Shown one piece after another: positions 7,588-15,572 of a stretch of DNA of 37,583 nucleotides (the stretch's first letter is position 1; each line of letters opens with the position of its first letter). The notes beneath the pieces were generated by a model, which searched no databases, had not been told where the DNA came from, and saw only the letters and a program-made list of their open reading frames with translations. Origin of the DNA: Apilactobacillus kunkeei (GTDB lineage: Bacteria; Bacillota; Bacilli; Lactobacillales; Lactobacillaceae); the NCBI RefSeq assembly GCF_001308195.1, contig NZ_JXDF01000030.1:1-37583 (forward strand), written 5' to 3'. The translations under genes and the position numbers were made by a program.

Positions 7588-7693
7588 TGAGGTGGAAAAC
7601 TAAAAAATAGCGATAATTGTTGATTTTTCGGGCATATATATAGATCTAAAAAATTTTCTTTTTTCTAGTTATACACCGAATGTATGTTTTTTT

Positions 7694-7728
7694 CTTTGTG
7701 AAAAGTTTTGGATTAAAATTTCACAAAG
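7694..7728. repeat. 10-bp perfect inverted repeat
   Basis: CTTTGTGAAA (7694-7703) and TTTCACAAAG (7719-7728) are separated by 15 nt. The repeat could form a hairpin or act as a protein-binding site. It lies between the DnaA-box cluster and the DyP terminator and has no T-run of its own. Confidence 0.5.
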
Positions 7729-7770
7729 ATTATTATACAAAATTAAGTAATCGTTCGTAAAATTTTATAT

Positions 7771-7798
7771 AAAAAAAGCGTTGAATTTAATCAACGCT
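7771..7798 (-). terminator. Intrinsic terminator of the DyP peroxidase gene
   Basis: On the minus strand, AGCGTTGA and TCAACGCT form an 8-bp stem with a 6-nt loop followed by seven U residues. It starts 18 bp after the DyP stop codon. Confidence 0.85.
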
Positions 7799-7816
7799 CT
7801 CATAAATAGATGGTAG

Positions 7817-8767
7817 TTATTTAGTTGGTAGTTCGCCTTCCACGATTTGATCTAACGTTGTCATAGAAGGGATAAAGAACATGTTACCGGTCACTGGATC
7901 AGAGAAATCTAGCAAGCGGTCGGATTGGCCAAACATGTTTTCAAGCATGCGTTTAGTAACTGTCCAATGTCTAGCATATCCAATGAAGTATGTTCCGGTC
8001 TTGCCTGAACTAGGATCTGAGAATGGGACATTCATTCTGACAATCTTGTGTTCCACACCATCGTCGTTATCTTGAGATGCGACGTTATGTGAGTTTTTTA
8101 GTTTTTCGTCATCCTCTAGTTCCAAGTCGGAGTATTTCTTTCTACCGATTGCCTTTTCTTGGTCTTCGGTCTTTAGTGCATTCCAAGCATCCATATTATG
8201 GATGTATTTTTGTGCGAATGCGTATGAACCATTTTCAAAATCGGGGTCTTCATCCCCAATGATGGCGTATCCTGAAGCCTTTTGAATTTCAGGGTTTTCG
8301 GTACCATCAACGAAACCGATAATGGCACGTCCTTCAAAATATCTGAATCCCTTAGTTTCATCTTCCACCGTAGCAAAGTCGCGGTAGTAGTTTCTGATTT
8401 GACTGGCTACTTCGTACACAACAGCTTCTGAATCAGCACGAATGTGGATAAATAAATCGGCCGGGGTTGCTGGTGAAGTGTATTTAGGTCCCTTCACTGG
8501 TTTAAAATCTTCTAATTCTTGTGGTTTCTTAGCATCAGCGAATAAGTAGTCCCAAATTGAGTTTGAAAAACCAAAAGCGACCTTTAAATGTTCTTCTGGA
8601 TATCTGATATTCATTGAGCGTAAAATTGCTTGTTCTCTAGATACTAACTCTGCGACTTTCTCACGGTCATCGTCAGCGTTACTTCTATTAATAGTTAGGG
8701 TTGTAAATAGTACATTTTTTCCCGCATCTTTATATACATCTTGTGCGTCAGTAGGATCGAATGGCAT
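7817..8767 (-). CDS. Dyp-type haem peroxidase (YfeX/DyPB-like)
   Basis: This 316-residue protein uses haem and hydrogen peroxide to oxidise aromatic or dye-like substrates. The signature GFVDGTENP is at 151-159, with catalytic Asp154. The distal Arg is probably Arg244 in KIVRMNVPF, and the proximal haem ligand is probably His227 in the NSHN segment. The C-terminal motif DPVTGNMFFIPS is also typical of the class. No signal peptide is visible, so the enzyme is cytoplasmic. The start has AGAAGG 7-8 nt upstream. The gene is divergent from catalase and has a perfect PerR box on its promoter, so induction by peroxide is expected. No encapsulin gene is nearby. Confidence 0.93.
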   Translation of the reverse strand: MPFDPTDAQDVYKDAGKNVLFTTLTINRSNADDDREKVAELVSREQAILRSMNIRYPEEHLKVAFGFSNSIWDYLFADAKKPQELEDFKPVKGPKYTSPATPADLFIHIRADSEAVVYEVASQIRNYYRDFATVEDETKGFRYFEGRAIIGFVDGTENPEIQKASGYAIIGDEDPDFENGSYAFAQKYIHNMDAWNALKTEDQEKAIGRKKYSDLELEDDEKLKNSHNVASQDNDDGVEHKIVRMNVPFSDPSSGKTGTYFIGYARHWTVTKRMLENMFGQSDRLLDFSDPVTGNMFFIPSMTTLDQIVEGELPTK

Positions 8768-8787
8768 GGTAGTACCTTCTTTCGTTA

Positions 8788-8815
8788 TTTATAATGATTA
8801 TAAACTAATAATCAA
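8788..8815 (-). promoter_or_regulatory. DyP promoter with overlapping PerR box
   Basis: On the minus strand, a -35 TTGATT (8810-8815) and a -10 TATAAA (8788-8793) are 16 nt apart. The 15-mer TTATAATGATTATAA at 8789-8803 is an exact match to the PerR consensus TTATAATNATTATAA (7-1-7 palindrome) and overlaps the -10 element. PerR-type, Fe-dependent repression relieved by peroxide is the expected mode. No perR gene is in the window. Confidence 0.75.
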
Positions 8816-8866
8816 TCTTATTATAACCCATTTTCCCCCACCATGAACGATAAAATTTTTAAAAAA

Positions 8867-8895
8867 TTGTTAAAATCGTGAGCATATATTATCAT
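8867..8895 (+). promoter_or_regulatory. Putative katA promoter
   Basis: TTGTTA (8867-8872) and TATCAT (8890-8895) are separated by 17 nt, about 55 nt upstream of the catalase ATG. The perfect PerR box lies 64 bp further upstream, too far to block this promoter directly. A half-site ATTATAA occurs at 8820-8826. Confidence 0.45.
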
Positions 8896-8950
8896 AAGTT
8901 TTTATTTAGCATTACAATGTTGGTGTATAAACGTAAAGGGGGAATTATTC

Positions 8951-10396
8951 ATGACCAAACTAACTACTGACGAAGGTCAACCATGGGCAGATAATAATCA
9001 TTCATTAACTGCTGGAAATCGTGGCCCTGTTTTATTACAAGACTACCAATTAATTGAAAAATTAGCTCACTTTAACCGTGAACGTATCCCAGAAAGAGTT
9101 GTTCACGCTAAGGGTGCCGGTGCTAAGGGTGTCTTTACTCTTACCCGCGATATGAGCGACTACACCAAAGCCGACTTATTCAATGGTAAGGGTAAGCAAA
9201 CACCACTTACTATTCGTTTCTCAGAAGTTGCTGGTGAATTAGGTTACCCTGATACCATCAGAGATGTGCGTGGTTTCGCAATGAAGTTCTACACTAATGA
9301 AGGAAACTATGACATTGTTGGTAACAACACACCTATCTTCTTTGTTAACGATCCTTTGAAGTTCCCAGACTTCATTCACTCACAAAAACGTGACCCTGCT
9401 ACTCATCTTCGTTCAGAAGATATGCAATGGGACTTCTGGTCACACTCACCTGAATCACTTCACCAAGTTACCTATTTAATGGGTGACCGTGGTAACCCAG
9501 CTAGTTACGCTAATATGAACGGTTATGGTTCACACACATTCAAGTGGGTTAATGCCAAGGGTGAAGCATACTGGGTTAAGTACCACTTCATCTCAGAACA
9601 AGGTGTTAAGAACATGACCGAAGACCAAGCATCCAAGGTTGCTTCTGAAAACACCGACTACTTAATTCAAGATTTATACGATCGCATTAAGAATGGTGAC
9701 TATCCAAAGTGGAAGGTATGCGTTCAATTAATTCCTTACGAAGAAGGATTAAACTACAAGTACGACATCTTTGATGTTACCAAGACCGTTTCTCACAAGG
9801 ACTACCCACTACAAGAAATCGGTGAATTCGTATTAAACGAAAATCCTGAAAACTACTTCAATGATGTTGAAGAAGCATCATTCTCTCCTGCAAACCTAGT
9901 TCCAGGAATCGAACCTTCAATGGATAAACTATTACAAGGTCGTTTGTTCGCATACAAGGATGCCGCTAGATACCGTTTAGGTGCCAACTACGAACACCTT
10001 CCTGTTAATAGTCCAAAGACTGAAGTTCACAACTATGCTCGTGACGGTTACATGTCACAAGGTCAAAATGGTGACGTTAACTACGAACCAAACCAATATG
10101 AAGATTCTCCACGCGAAGATCCTCATGCAAAGATTAAGCCATTTGCAGTTGAAGGCGAAGCCAACAGCTACAAGACCTATGACGAAGACCCATACTCACA
10201 AGCAGGTGCCTTATACCACGTCTACTCAGACGATGAAAAGGACCGCTTAATCCAAGCTATCAAGAAGCACTTAGGTAGCGTTAAGAGCCATGACACAAAA
10301 GTACGTCAAACTAAGTTATTCTACCGTGCAGATCATGACTATGGTAAGCGAGTTGCTGATGCTTTAGGCCTAAATATGGATGAAATTACTGAATAA
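8951..10396 (+). CDS. katA: Haem catalase
   Basis: The protein has 481 residues, the usual length for a small-subunit (clade 3) monofunctional catalase that converts hydrogen peroxide to water and oxygen. The key residues are in place: His52 in RVVHAKGAGAKG, Asn125 in VGNNTPIFF, and the proximal haem ligand Tyr335 in RLFAYKDAARYRLG. The strong SD AAAGGGGG precedes the ATG. Codon use is highly optimised, which suggests high expression. Lactobacilli normally cannot make haem, so activity should depend on haem taken up from the medium. This fits the haem-export genes further right. The gene is divergent from the DyP peroxidase and is followed by its own terminator. Confidence 0.98.
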   Translation: MTKLTTDEGQPWADNNHSLTAGNRGPVLLQDYQLIEKLAHFNRERIPERVVHAKGAGAKGVFTLTRDMSDYTKADLFNGKGKQTPLTIRFSEVAGELGYPDTIRDVRGFAMKFYTNEGNYDIVGNNTPIFFVNDPLKFPDFIHSQKRDPATHLRSEDMQWDFWSHSPESLHQVTYLMGDRGNPASYANMNGYGSHTFKWVNAKGEAYWVKYHFISEQGVKNMTEDQASKVASENTDYLIQDLYDRIKNGDYPKWKVCVQLIPYEEGLNYKYDIFDVTKTVSHKDYPLQEIGEFVLNENPENYFNDVEEASFSPANLVPGIEPSMDKLLQGRLFAYKDAARYRLGANYEHLPVNSPKTEVHNYARDGYMSQGQNGDVNYEPNQYEDSPREDPHAKIKPFAVEGEANSYKTYDEDPYSQAGALYHVYSDDEKDRLIQAIKKHLGSVKSHDTKVRQTKLFYRADHDYGKRVADALGLNMDEITE

Positions 10397-10407
10397 TTGA
10401 TAAAAAT

Positions 10408-10442
10408 AACACCGCTATGATTATTGTCATAGCGGTGTTTTT
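10408..10442 (+). terminator. katA intrinsic terminator
   Basis: A 13-bp perfect stem, AACACCGCTATGA (10408-10420) with TCATAGCGGTGTT (10427-10439), is followed by a short T-run. Confidence 0.9.
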
Positions 10443-10587
10443 AGTAGTTTTGTTTCATTTTGTAACAATTAATAATATAACTGTAACCATGTAATAACGT
10501 TACTGATATATAACTCCGATATAGTATTAAACATCATAAGAAATCGAAGAAAAAATTTTTAAGGTTTATATAAAGGAGTTATGTTTC

Positions 10588-10959
10588 TTGAATAACGTTA
10601 CAAAATCTTTTATCAAATTCACAGTAATCGCATTTACATCACTATTAATTTTATTTGCAATCAACTTCGCTAAAAACGACGTTCACGCTGATGCTTCAGT
10701 TAACTGGCAACATGTTGCTGAAAAGAACCTAAGCAAGAAGAACATTGCCGCAAGACGTTGGATTTCATTCCACGAATCAACTAACAGATACTACGCAAGA
10801 AACGGTGTTTGTTACGGTAAGTTCCAATTAGATATCAGCTACCTACACGGTGACAAATCAAAGAAGAACCAAGAATTAACTGCCAACAGATATGTTGCTA
10901 GTCGTTACGGTTCATGGATTAACGCCAAGAAATTCTGGCAAAGACACCACTGGTACTAA
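10588..10959 (+). CDS. Secreted Apf-like (aggregation-promoting factor / transglycosylase-like) protein
   Basis: The protein has 123 residues. It starts with TTG (10588) because AAAGGAG lies 9 nt upstream; the ATG at 10581 is out of frame and soon stops. A hydrophobic signal peptide covers residues about 8-28, and cleavage is probable after VHA. The mature part of about 85 residues has the lysozyme-fold signature of Lactobacillus Apf proteins: a Glu-containing WISFHESTNRY, YGKFQLD, and the C-terminal YGSWINAKKFWQRHHWY. These proteins are abundant at the cell surface and are linked to cell shape and aggregation; muralytic activity is proposed for the family. The LysM or coiled-coil region of longer Apf proteins is missing. 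The upstream region contains several TGTAAC/T hexamers. Confidence 0.8.
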   Translation: MNNVTKSFIKFTVIAFTSLLILFAINFAKNDVHADASVNWQHVAEKNLSKKNIAARRWISFHESTNRYYARNGVCYGKFQLDISYLHGDKSKKNQELTANRYVASRYGSWINAKKFWQRHHWY

Positions 10960-10963
10960 AATA

Positions 10964-10997
10964 AAAAGCAGCCTAGCTAATCGCTAAGCTGCTTTTT
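10964..10997. terminator. Bidirectional intrinsic terminator
   Basis: AAAAAGCAGC and GCTGCTTTTT pair with an inner TAGC/GCTA extension. The hairpin lies between the convergent Apf-like gene and hom, with A/T runs on both sides. Confidence 0.85.
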
Positions 10998-12158
10998 TTA
11001 TTGTCTAAACATGATTGCTTTATTATTTTTTTGAAGAATTTCTTGGTATAGCATGTGAGCGGATTCGATTGTTTGGTTAGATAGGTGCCAATACTTACCT
11101 TCTAGGTTACTAACATCTTGTAAGTCACTAAGATCAATGTCAGTTCTTAGGATGTATTCCGCCGCAAAGTTATGGTTATCAATTGCTAAATGATGACTAC
11201 CATCAATGTCGTAGTACGGATTATTTTCTAAAATATCGACGACATCTTGTAACAAGGCGTTGGCAGTTGGCTTTCTTCCGGCCCCCTGACCTAGAAAACC
11301 AAGTGGTCCGATGGTATCTCCAGTTAGTTGGACGTAGTTTAAGTTACCGTTGACGGTCGCAATGGTGTTATCAACCGGGAATAATGTTGGTTCAATTGAA
11401 ATTGCTAATTTGTCTTGATTGTACAATCTAGCCTGTCCAATTAATTTGATATTCATGTTACGACCCAAGAAGAAATCGACATCTTCCTTTAATAAGTTTC
11501 TGATACCGACCTTCTTAATCGCATCCCCCGGTTTAACAAGTGTATTAAACGCTAAATCAGTCGAAATGCATAACTTATTTTCAACATCATAACCATCGAT
11601 GTCGGCTGTCGGATCAGCTTCAGCGTAGCCCATGTCTTGCGCCTGTTTCAGTGCCTCCTTAAAACTGACGTGTTGATTCACAATCGCATCGATAATGAAG
11701 TTACTGGTCCCGTTTAAGATTCCCCCGATTGATTGAACATCATCAATTCTAAGAACACGTTTAAGGTTTTGAATCCATGGGATTCCACCGGCAACGCTGG
11801 GTTCAAAACGAAATGACACATGATTTTGTTTGGCTTCATTGATAAATTCTTCCATATATTTGGCCACAACCGCCTTGTTGGCAGTAACCACATTTTTGCC
11901 CGCTTTAAAAGCATCCATAATCATCTCATAAGCTGGATGAATGCCACCCAGAGTTTCGACAATCACCTTAATGTCATCATTATCCAAAATTGATTGATAA
12001 TCATTGGTCTTATTTTGTGTTGCGTCCACCTTTTCTTTTCTAACCCAGATGGCTGCTACGTTTAACTTTTCCTTTAAGCGTTGACTTTCATCAATGATTT
12101 CTTTGACCCCACCACCGACTGTTCCAAGTCCTAAAATTGCGATATCCAATCCGATCAC
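10998..12158 (-). CDS. hom: Homoserine dehydrogenase (short, ACT domain lacking or reduced)
   Basis: This 386-residue enzyme reduces aspartate semialdehyde to homoserine with NAD(P)H, the branch step to threonine and methionine. The nucleotide-binding GLGTVG is at 10-15, TANKAVV at 92-98, NGTSNF at 149-154, and the catalytic-domain motif DPTADIDGYDVENK at 182-195. The start is GTG (12156-12158) with only a weak SD; the overlapping ATG one base upstream hits a stop at once. Typical Gram-positive Hom proteins have ~430 residues with a C-terminal ACT domain. Here only ~55 residues follow the catalytic domain, so feedback control may be altered. The gene is divergent from thrC. Confidence 0.94.
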   Translation of the reverse strand: MIGLDIAILGLGTVGGGVKEIIDESQRLKEKLNVAAIWVRKEKVDATQNKTNDYQSILDNDDIKVIVETLGGIHPAYEMIMDAFKAGKNVVTANKAVVAKYMEEFINEAKQNHVSFRFEPSVAGGIPWIQNLKRVLRIDDVQSIGGILNGTSNFIIDAIVNQHVSFKEALKQAQDMGYAEADPTADIDGYDVENKLCISTDLAFNTLVKPGDAIKKVGIRNLLKEDVDFFLGRNMNIKLIGQARLYNQDKLAISIEPTLFPVDNTIATVNGNLNYVQLTGDTIGPLGFLGQGAGRKPTANALLQDVVDILENNPYYDIDGSHHLAIDNHNFAAEYILRTDIDLSDLQDVSNLEGKYWHLSNQTIESAHMLYQEILQKNNKAIMFRQ

Positions 12159-12190
12159 ATCTTTTCTTTTTGTATGTGTATAATAAACAC

Positions 12191-12219
12191 TTGTTTTTTA
12201 TTAATAAACAGATTATCAT
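12191..12219 (+). promoter_or_regulatory. Putative thr operon promoter
   Basis: TTGTTT (12191-12196) and TATCAT (12214-12219) are 17 nt apart, 41 nt before the thrC ATG. The hom-thrC gap is only 101 bp and contains no T-box or other recognisable riboswitch. Confidence 0.5.
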
Positions 12220-12259
12220 GTAATCAAATCTTTTTCAACCACACAGGAGGATATAAATT

Positions 12260-13765
12260 ATGGAAAAATATACTAGCACAAGAGATAAAAGCGTCGAAAT
12301 TAGTTCGTTTGATGCGATTATCAAAGGATTTTCAGACGACGGCGGATTATTCGTTTTACCAGAGTTAGCCGATCATAATATTAATATCGATAAAGTTATC
12401 GACCAAAGTTACCAAGAAATTGCTTTCGATGTTGTTAAAACATTGCTACCTGATTTTTCAGATTTCCAAATCGCTAACAGCATCCATGAAGCATACGATG
12501 ATGGCTTTGACGATTACGAAGTTACACCCATCAAAGATGTCGATAATTTCTCAGTTCTAGAATTATTCCATGGCCCTACCTGTGCATTCAAAGACGTCGG
12601 TCTTCAATTATTACCAAAGCTAATGCAACAATGTCTCCCTGAAAACAAGCACGTGATGGTATTAGCCGCTACCAGTGGTGACACCGGTACTGCTGCCCTT
12701 GCTGGTTTCAAAGATGTCGACAAGATGGGAGCAATGGTCTTCTACCCTCAAAACGGAGTCAGCATGGTCCAACAACAACAAATGCTAACTACTAAGGGTT
12801 ACAACACTAAAGTTGCTGCTATCAATGGTAATTTCGATGACGCGCAAACTAACGTCAAAAAAATCTTTAACAACCAATCGCTAAAGGAAAAACTAGGTGA
12901 CGACAACTCACTATCTAGTGCCAACTCAATTAACATCGGTCGTTTAGTTCCACAAATCGTTTACTACTTTGACGCTTACAAACAAATGGTTAAAAACGGC
13001 AAAATTAACGTCGGTGACGAAATCATCTTCACTGTCCCTACCGGAAACTTCGGTGACGTTTTAGCCGGTTACTACGCCAAATTATTAGGTCTACCTGTAA
13101 AGAAGCTAGTAATTGCATGTAACTCCAACAAAGTTCTTGCCGACTTCTTCGAAAATGGTGTCTATGACAGAAATCGTCCATTCTTCAAGACCATTGCACC
13201 AAGTATGGATATCCAAATTTCTAGTAACTTCGAACGTCTTTTGTACTACAAGAGCGGCGAAAACGTCGACTATGTCAAATCACTAATGGATGATTTGGAA
13301 CGAGACGGTAAATACGAAGTGCTTCCTGAAATTTTAGAATCAATTAAAGAAGATTTCATTTGTGGATACAGCGATGACGATGAAATCAAAGCATCCATCA
13401 AGGAAGTCTTTGAAAAATATCATTACCTAATGGATCCACATACTGCTTCCGGATACCGTGTTACACGTGAAACACAAGCTAAGTATCCAAATACTCCTGT
13501 CGTAATGCTAAGTACCGCTAGTCCATACAAATTTGTCGATGCGGTCGCTGATGCCATCATTGGTGAACACCGTCAAAGTCCAATCGAAACTAGTGACCTA
13601 TTAGTTGAAAAGACTGGTATCGAAATGCCCGAACAACTAAGACAAATCTGGCATGATGAAGCTGTTGTCCCTGCCAAAATCAACCCTAACGAAATGGAAG
13701 ACTTGGTAGTCGACACAATAAAGGATGTGTTTAAAAATGATAAAAGTAATAGTGCCCGCAACTAG
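12260..13765 (+). CDS. thrC: Threonine synthase
   Basis: This 501-residue PLP enzyme converts O-phosphohomoserine to threonine. The PLP-binding lysine is Lys111 in HGPTCAFKDVGLQ, and the phosphate-binding segment AATSGDTGTAAL follows. The N-terminal TRDKSVEISSFDAIIKGFSDDGGLFVP-like stretch marks the long (class I) form. The SD AGGAGG lies 8 nt before the ATG. It is the first gene of the plus-strand thr operon, and its last 29 nt overlap thrB. Confidence 0.97.
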   Translation: MEKYTSTRDKSVEISSFDAIIKGFSDDGGLFVLPELADHNINIDKVIDQSYQEIAFDVVKTLLPDFSDFQIANSIHEAYDDGFDDYEVTPIKDVDNFSVLELFHGPTCAFKDVGLQLLPKLMQQCLPENKHVMVLAATSGDTGTAALAGFKDVDKMGAMVFYPQNGVSMVQQQQMLTTKGYNTKVAAINGNFDDAQTNVKKIFNNQSLKEKLGDDNSLSSANSINIGRLVPQIVYYFDAYKQMVKNGKINVGDEIIFTVPTGNFGDVLAGYYAKLLGLPVKKLVIACNSNKVLADFFENGVYDRNRPFFKTIAPSMDIQISSNFERLLYYKSGENVDYVKSLMDDLERDGKYEVLPEILESIKEDFICGYSDDDEIKASIKEVFEKYHYLMDPHTASGYRVTRETQAKYPNTPVVMLSTASPYKFVDAVADAIIGEHRQSPIETSDLLVEKTGIEMPEQLRQIWHDEAVVPAKINPNEMEDLVVDTIKDVFKNDKSNSARN

Positions 13766-14591
13766 CGCCAACATTGCGATGGGTTACGACTGTCTTGGTA
13801 TGGCCGTTAATCTGTTTACAGCGGTCAAAATTGACGAAGCTGATAAATTTAACATTACGGGTTGTGACGAGGCCTTCCAAAACAAAGATAATCTGGTCTA
13901 TCAAGGTTTCATCCAAGGATGTAAACATTTAAACCGAGCAGTTCCTACCATCTCAATCGATATTCAAAGTGAAATTCCTGAATCCCGCGGTCTCGGTAGT
14001 TCATCTGCTTGTGTCGTCGCTGGAATCATCGGTGCGTTTGAATACTTCAAAGAAGAAGTCGATAAGGATGTTATCCTTCAAATCGCTACTAAAATGGAAG
14101 GTCATCCCGACAACGTCGCCCCCGCCATCTATGGCGGATTATGTATGGCCTTTGAAGATAGCAATGGTCACTACGACGTCATCAAGTACCCGGTAGATGA
14201 TTCTTACTACTTCACTGCCGTTATTCCCGACTTCAAGGTATCAACCAACGAAGCCAGAAAGATTGTTCCAAAGGAAGTTAAAACATCAACGGTAGCCCAT
14301 CAACTATCACATTGTTTAGCGATGTTAAACGCTCTATCAACTGGTGACATCAAACAACTAAACGATGCCATCGACGACCGTTTGCATGAACCCTACCGTC
14401 AAAAACTAATCAACGGCTTTGATGAGGTCAGAAAAATCGTCAAAGAAAACGATTCTGTCGTATATATCAGTGGAAGTGGATCAACGCTAATAATCATTAG
14501 TAATTCAGCTGATAGACGTGATAAAATAATAGAAGCGTTGCAAAAACGATTCGAAAAATTCAGCATCAAAAATGTTGAAATTATGAACTAA
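13737..14591 (+). CDS. thrB: Homoserine kinase
   Basis: This 284-residue GHMP kinase phosphorylates homoserine with ATP to give the ThrC substrate. The start is set at ATG 13737 (MIKVIVPATSANIAMGYDCLG), the canonical N terminus; the longest ORF would add four residues. AAGGA at 13721-13725 serves as SD inside thrC. The ATP-binding GHMP motif PESRGLGSSSA is at 81-91, and a second glycine motif, SGSGST, lies near the C terminus. The 29-nt overlap with thrC indicates translational coupling. Confidence 0.97.
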   Translation: MIKVIVPATSANIAMGYDCLGMAVNLFTAVKIDEADKFNITGCDEAFQNKDNLVYQGFIQGCKHLNRAVPTISIDIQSEIPESRGLGSSSACVVAGIIGAFEYFKEEVDKDVILQIATKMEGHPDNVAPAIYGGLCMAFEDSNGHYDVIKYPVDDSYYFTAVIPDFKVSTNEARKIVPKEVKTSTVAHQLSHCLAMLNALSTGDIKQLNDAIDDRLHEPYRQKLINGFDEVRKIVKENDSVVYISGSGSTLIIISNSADRRDKIIEALQKRFEKFSIKNVEIMN

Positions 14592-14593
14592 CG

Positions 14594-15040
14594 GTGGTGA
14601 GAACAATCAGTAAGTATTATATTGTCGATGACTCGCTTCTACCAGAAGCATTCGGGAAGGTCATTGAAGCAAGAAAAATGATTGATAACGGGGAAGTTAG
14701 AAACGTAAGTGAAGCCGTGAAAAAGGTCGGCATCAGTCGTGCTAGCTACTATAAGTACAAGGACTACGTTTATGAAGCCCAACAATCATCATGGCAACGA
14801 AAAGCCGTTATTTCATTTTTACTAAGTCATAAAAGTGGTATCTTATCCAAAGTTTTGAATTCAATTTCAAACCGCGATGCCAACATCTTAACAATCAACC
14901 AAAACATCCCCATCAACGATTCAGCCAGTGTCGTGATTTCACTGGACTTGAGTCAAATGGATGGAACAATAGATGAATTAATCGCAGATATCAGTGCAAT
15001 TGATGGCACAAACAAGGTTAACCTAGTCGCTGTTGAGTAA
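14594..15040 (+). CDS. ACT-domain protein (PheB/UPF0735-like)
   Basis: The protein has 148 residues. The N-terminal half contains YYIVDDSLLPEAFGKVIEA and a HTH-like NVSEAVKKVGISRASYYKYKDYV. The C-terminal half is an ACT domain (about residues 68-146), with VISFLLSHKSGILSKVLNSISNRDANILTINQN. This layout matches the PheB/UPF0735 family, whose ACT domain is expected to bind an amino acid. The gene starts 2 nt after thrB with GTG and no independent SD, so it is probably translationally coupled; a second GTG at 14597 is equally possible. Because hom appears to lack a full ACT domain, this protein may provide amino-acid sensing for the pathway. That is inference. Confidence 0.8.
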   Translation: MVRTISKYYIVDDSLLPEAFGKVIEARKMIDNGEVRNVSEAVKKVGISRASYYKYKDYVYEAQQSSWQRKAVISFLLSHKSGILSKVLNSISNRDANILTINQNIPINDSASVVISLDLSQMDGTIDELIADISAIDGTNKVNLVAVE

Positions 15041-15090
15041 TTAGACACAAAATGTTAACATCATGTCTAATAAACAGAAAGGAAATTACA

Positions 15091-15318
15091 ATGGATAAAT
15101 TGCAATTTATGGATTACACTTTCATGTTTAATCCTGACCATTCTACTTACACCAACAACGAAGAAGGGTTAACCTTTTTTACTTTAGATGGTGGAGTCAG
15201 AATCAAGATTAGGTTCAAAAATGAACGCCTTGTATTGCTACCACAATCTGGCGTTACCATTAAAAAAGCCGATGATAAGACCTACCGTATCATCGCCAAC
15301 GAATACCAACCCGTATAG
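15091..15318 (+). CDS. Small protein of a three-member tandem family, copy 1
   Basis: The protein has 75 residues. The start at 15091 (MDKLQFMDYTFMFN) follows AGAAAGGA by 7 nt; the longer ORF lacks an SD. It is acidic to neutral and probably all-beta. It shares with the next two genes the layout hydrophobic-x-x-Tyr-[T/H]-[F/L/I]-x-[F/Y], a central hydrophobic strand, a strand of the type L-x-[L/F]-x-P, and a closing strand with Tyr or Phe. I recognise no family. It lies 50 bp after the ACT-protein gene, probably in the same transcript as the thr genes. Confidence 0.7.
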   Translation: MDKLQFMDYTFMFNPDHSTYTNNEEGLTFFTLDGGVRIKIRFKNERLVLLPQSGVTIKKADDKTYRIIANEYQPV

Positions 15319-15333
15319 GGCAAGGAGATTTAA

Positions 15334-15558
15334 ATGAGAGAAGTTCAAATCAGACAGTATCATTTGAGATACGACGACGATCAAATCGACGACTATTTCG
15401 ACGAAAATAACGAAAGACTGGCATTCAATGCTGGAAGCGACTTATTGCTAGTTGTTGATGTCGATAACGACCATCTAACGTTTCATCCCAATGGTGGCGA
15501 CTACGTTTCAATCGAAGAGATTGATTCTACCCACTATGAACTAAAATCTGACTTTTAA
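15334..15558 (+). CDS. Small acidic protein of a three-member tandem family, copy 2
   Basis: The protein has 74 residues and is strongly acidic, with DDDQIDDYFDENNE near the N terminus. An AAGGAG SD lies in the 15-bp gap after copy 1. The predicted strands LLLVVDV, LTFHPNGGDYVSI and HYELKS align in order with copies 1 and 3. No signal peptide, membrane segment or catalytic motif is visible. The function is unknown. Close spacing indicates co-translation with its neighbours. Confidence 0.7.
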   Translation: MREVQIRQYHLRYDDDQIDDYFDENNERLAFNAGSDLLLVVDVDNDHLTFHPNGGDYVSIEEIDSTHYELKSDF

Positions 15559-15572
15559 AATAGGAGACTGCA

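Larger units (their letters stand above)
7353..7816. other. 464-bp gene-free region between rlmH and the DyP gene
   Basis: I see no convincing gene here. The rlmH-proximal part (7397-7590) is rich in DnaA-box-like sequences. The middle (7610-7770) is an AT-rich stretch with a 10-bp inverted repeat, and the far end carries the terminator of the DyP gene. The rlmH promoter must lie here on the minus strand, but I could not pick it with confidence. Confidence 0.7.

Noticed and set aside
7398-7610. 70-residue ORF in the rlmH upstream region
   Set aside because: It runs through the DnaA-box cluster, has no SD and has a composition unlike neighbouring proteins.
7353-7816. Chromosomal origin oriC
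   Set aside because: DnaA boxes and AT-rich DNA are present, but dnaA, dnaN, rpmH or recF are not in the window and no clear DnaA-trio element was seen. Only a DnaA-box cluster is claimed.
10450-10587. WalR (YycF) binding site before the Apf-like gene
   Set aside because: Several TGTAAC/T hexamers occur, but none have the canonical 5-nt spacing between two hexamers.
12159-12259. T-box or other riboswitch controlling the thr operon
   Set aside because: The gap is only 101 bp and lacks the conserved T-box sequence or an antiterminator pair.
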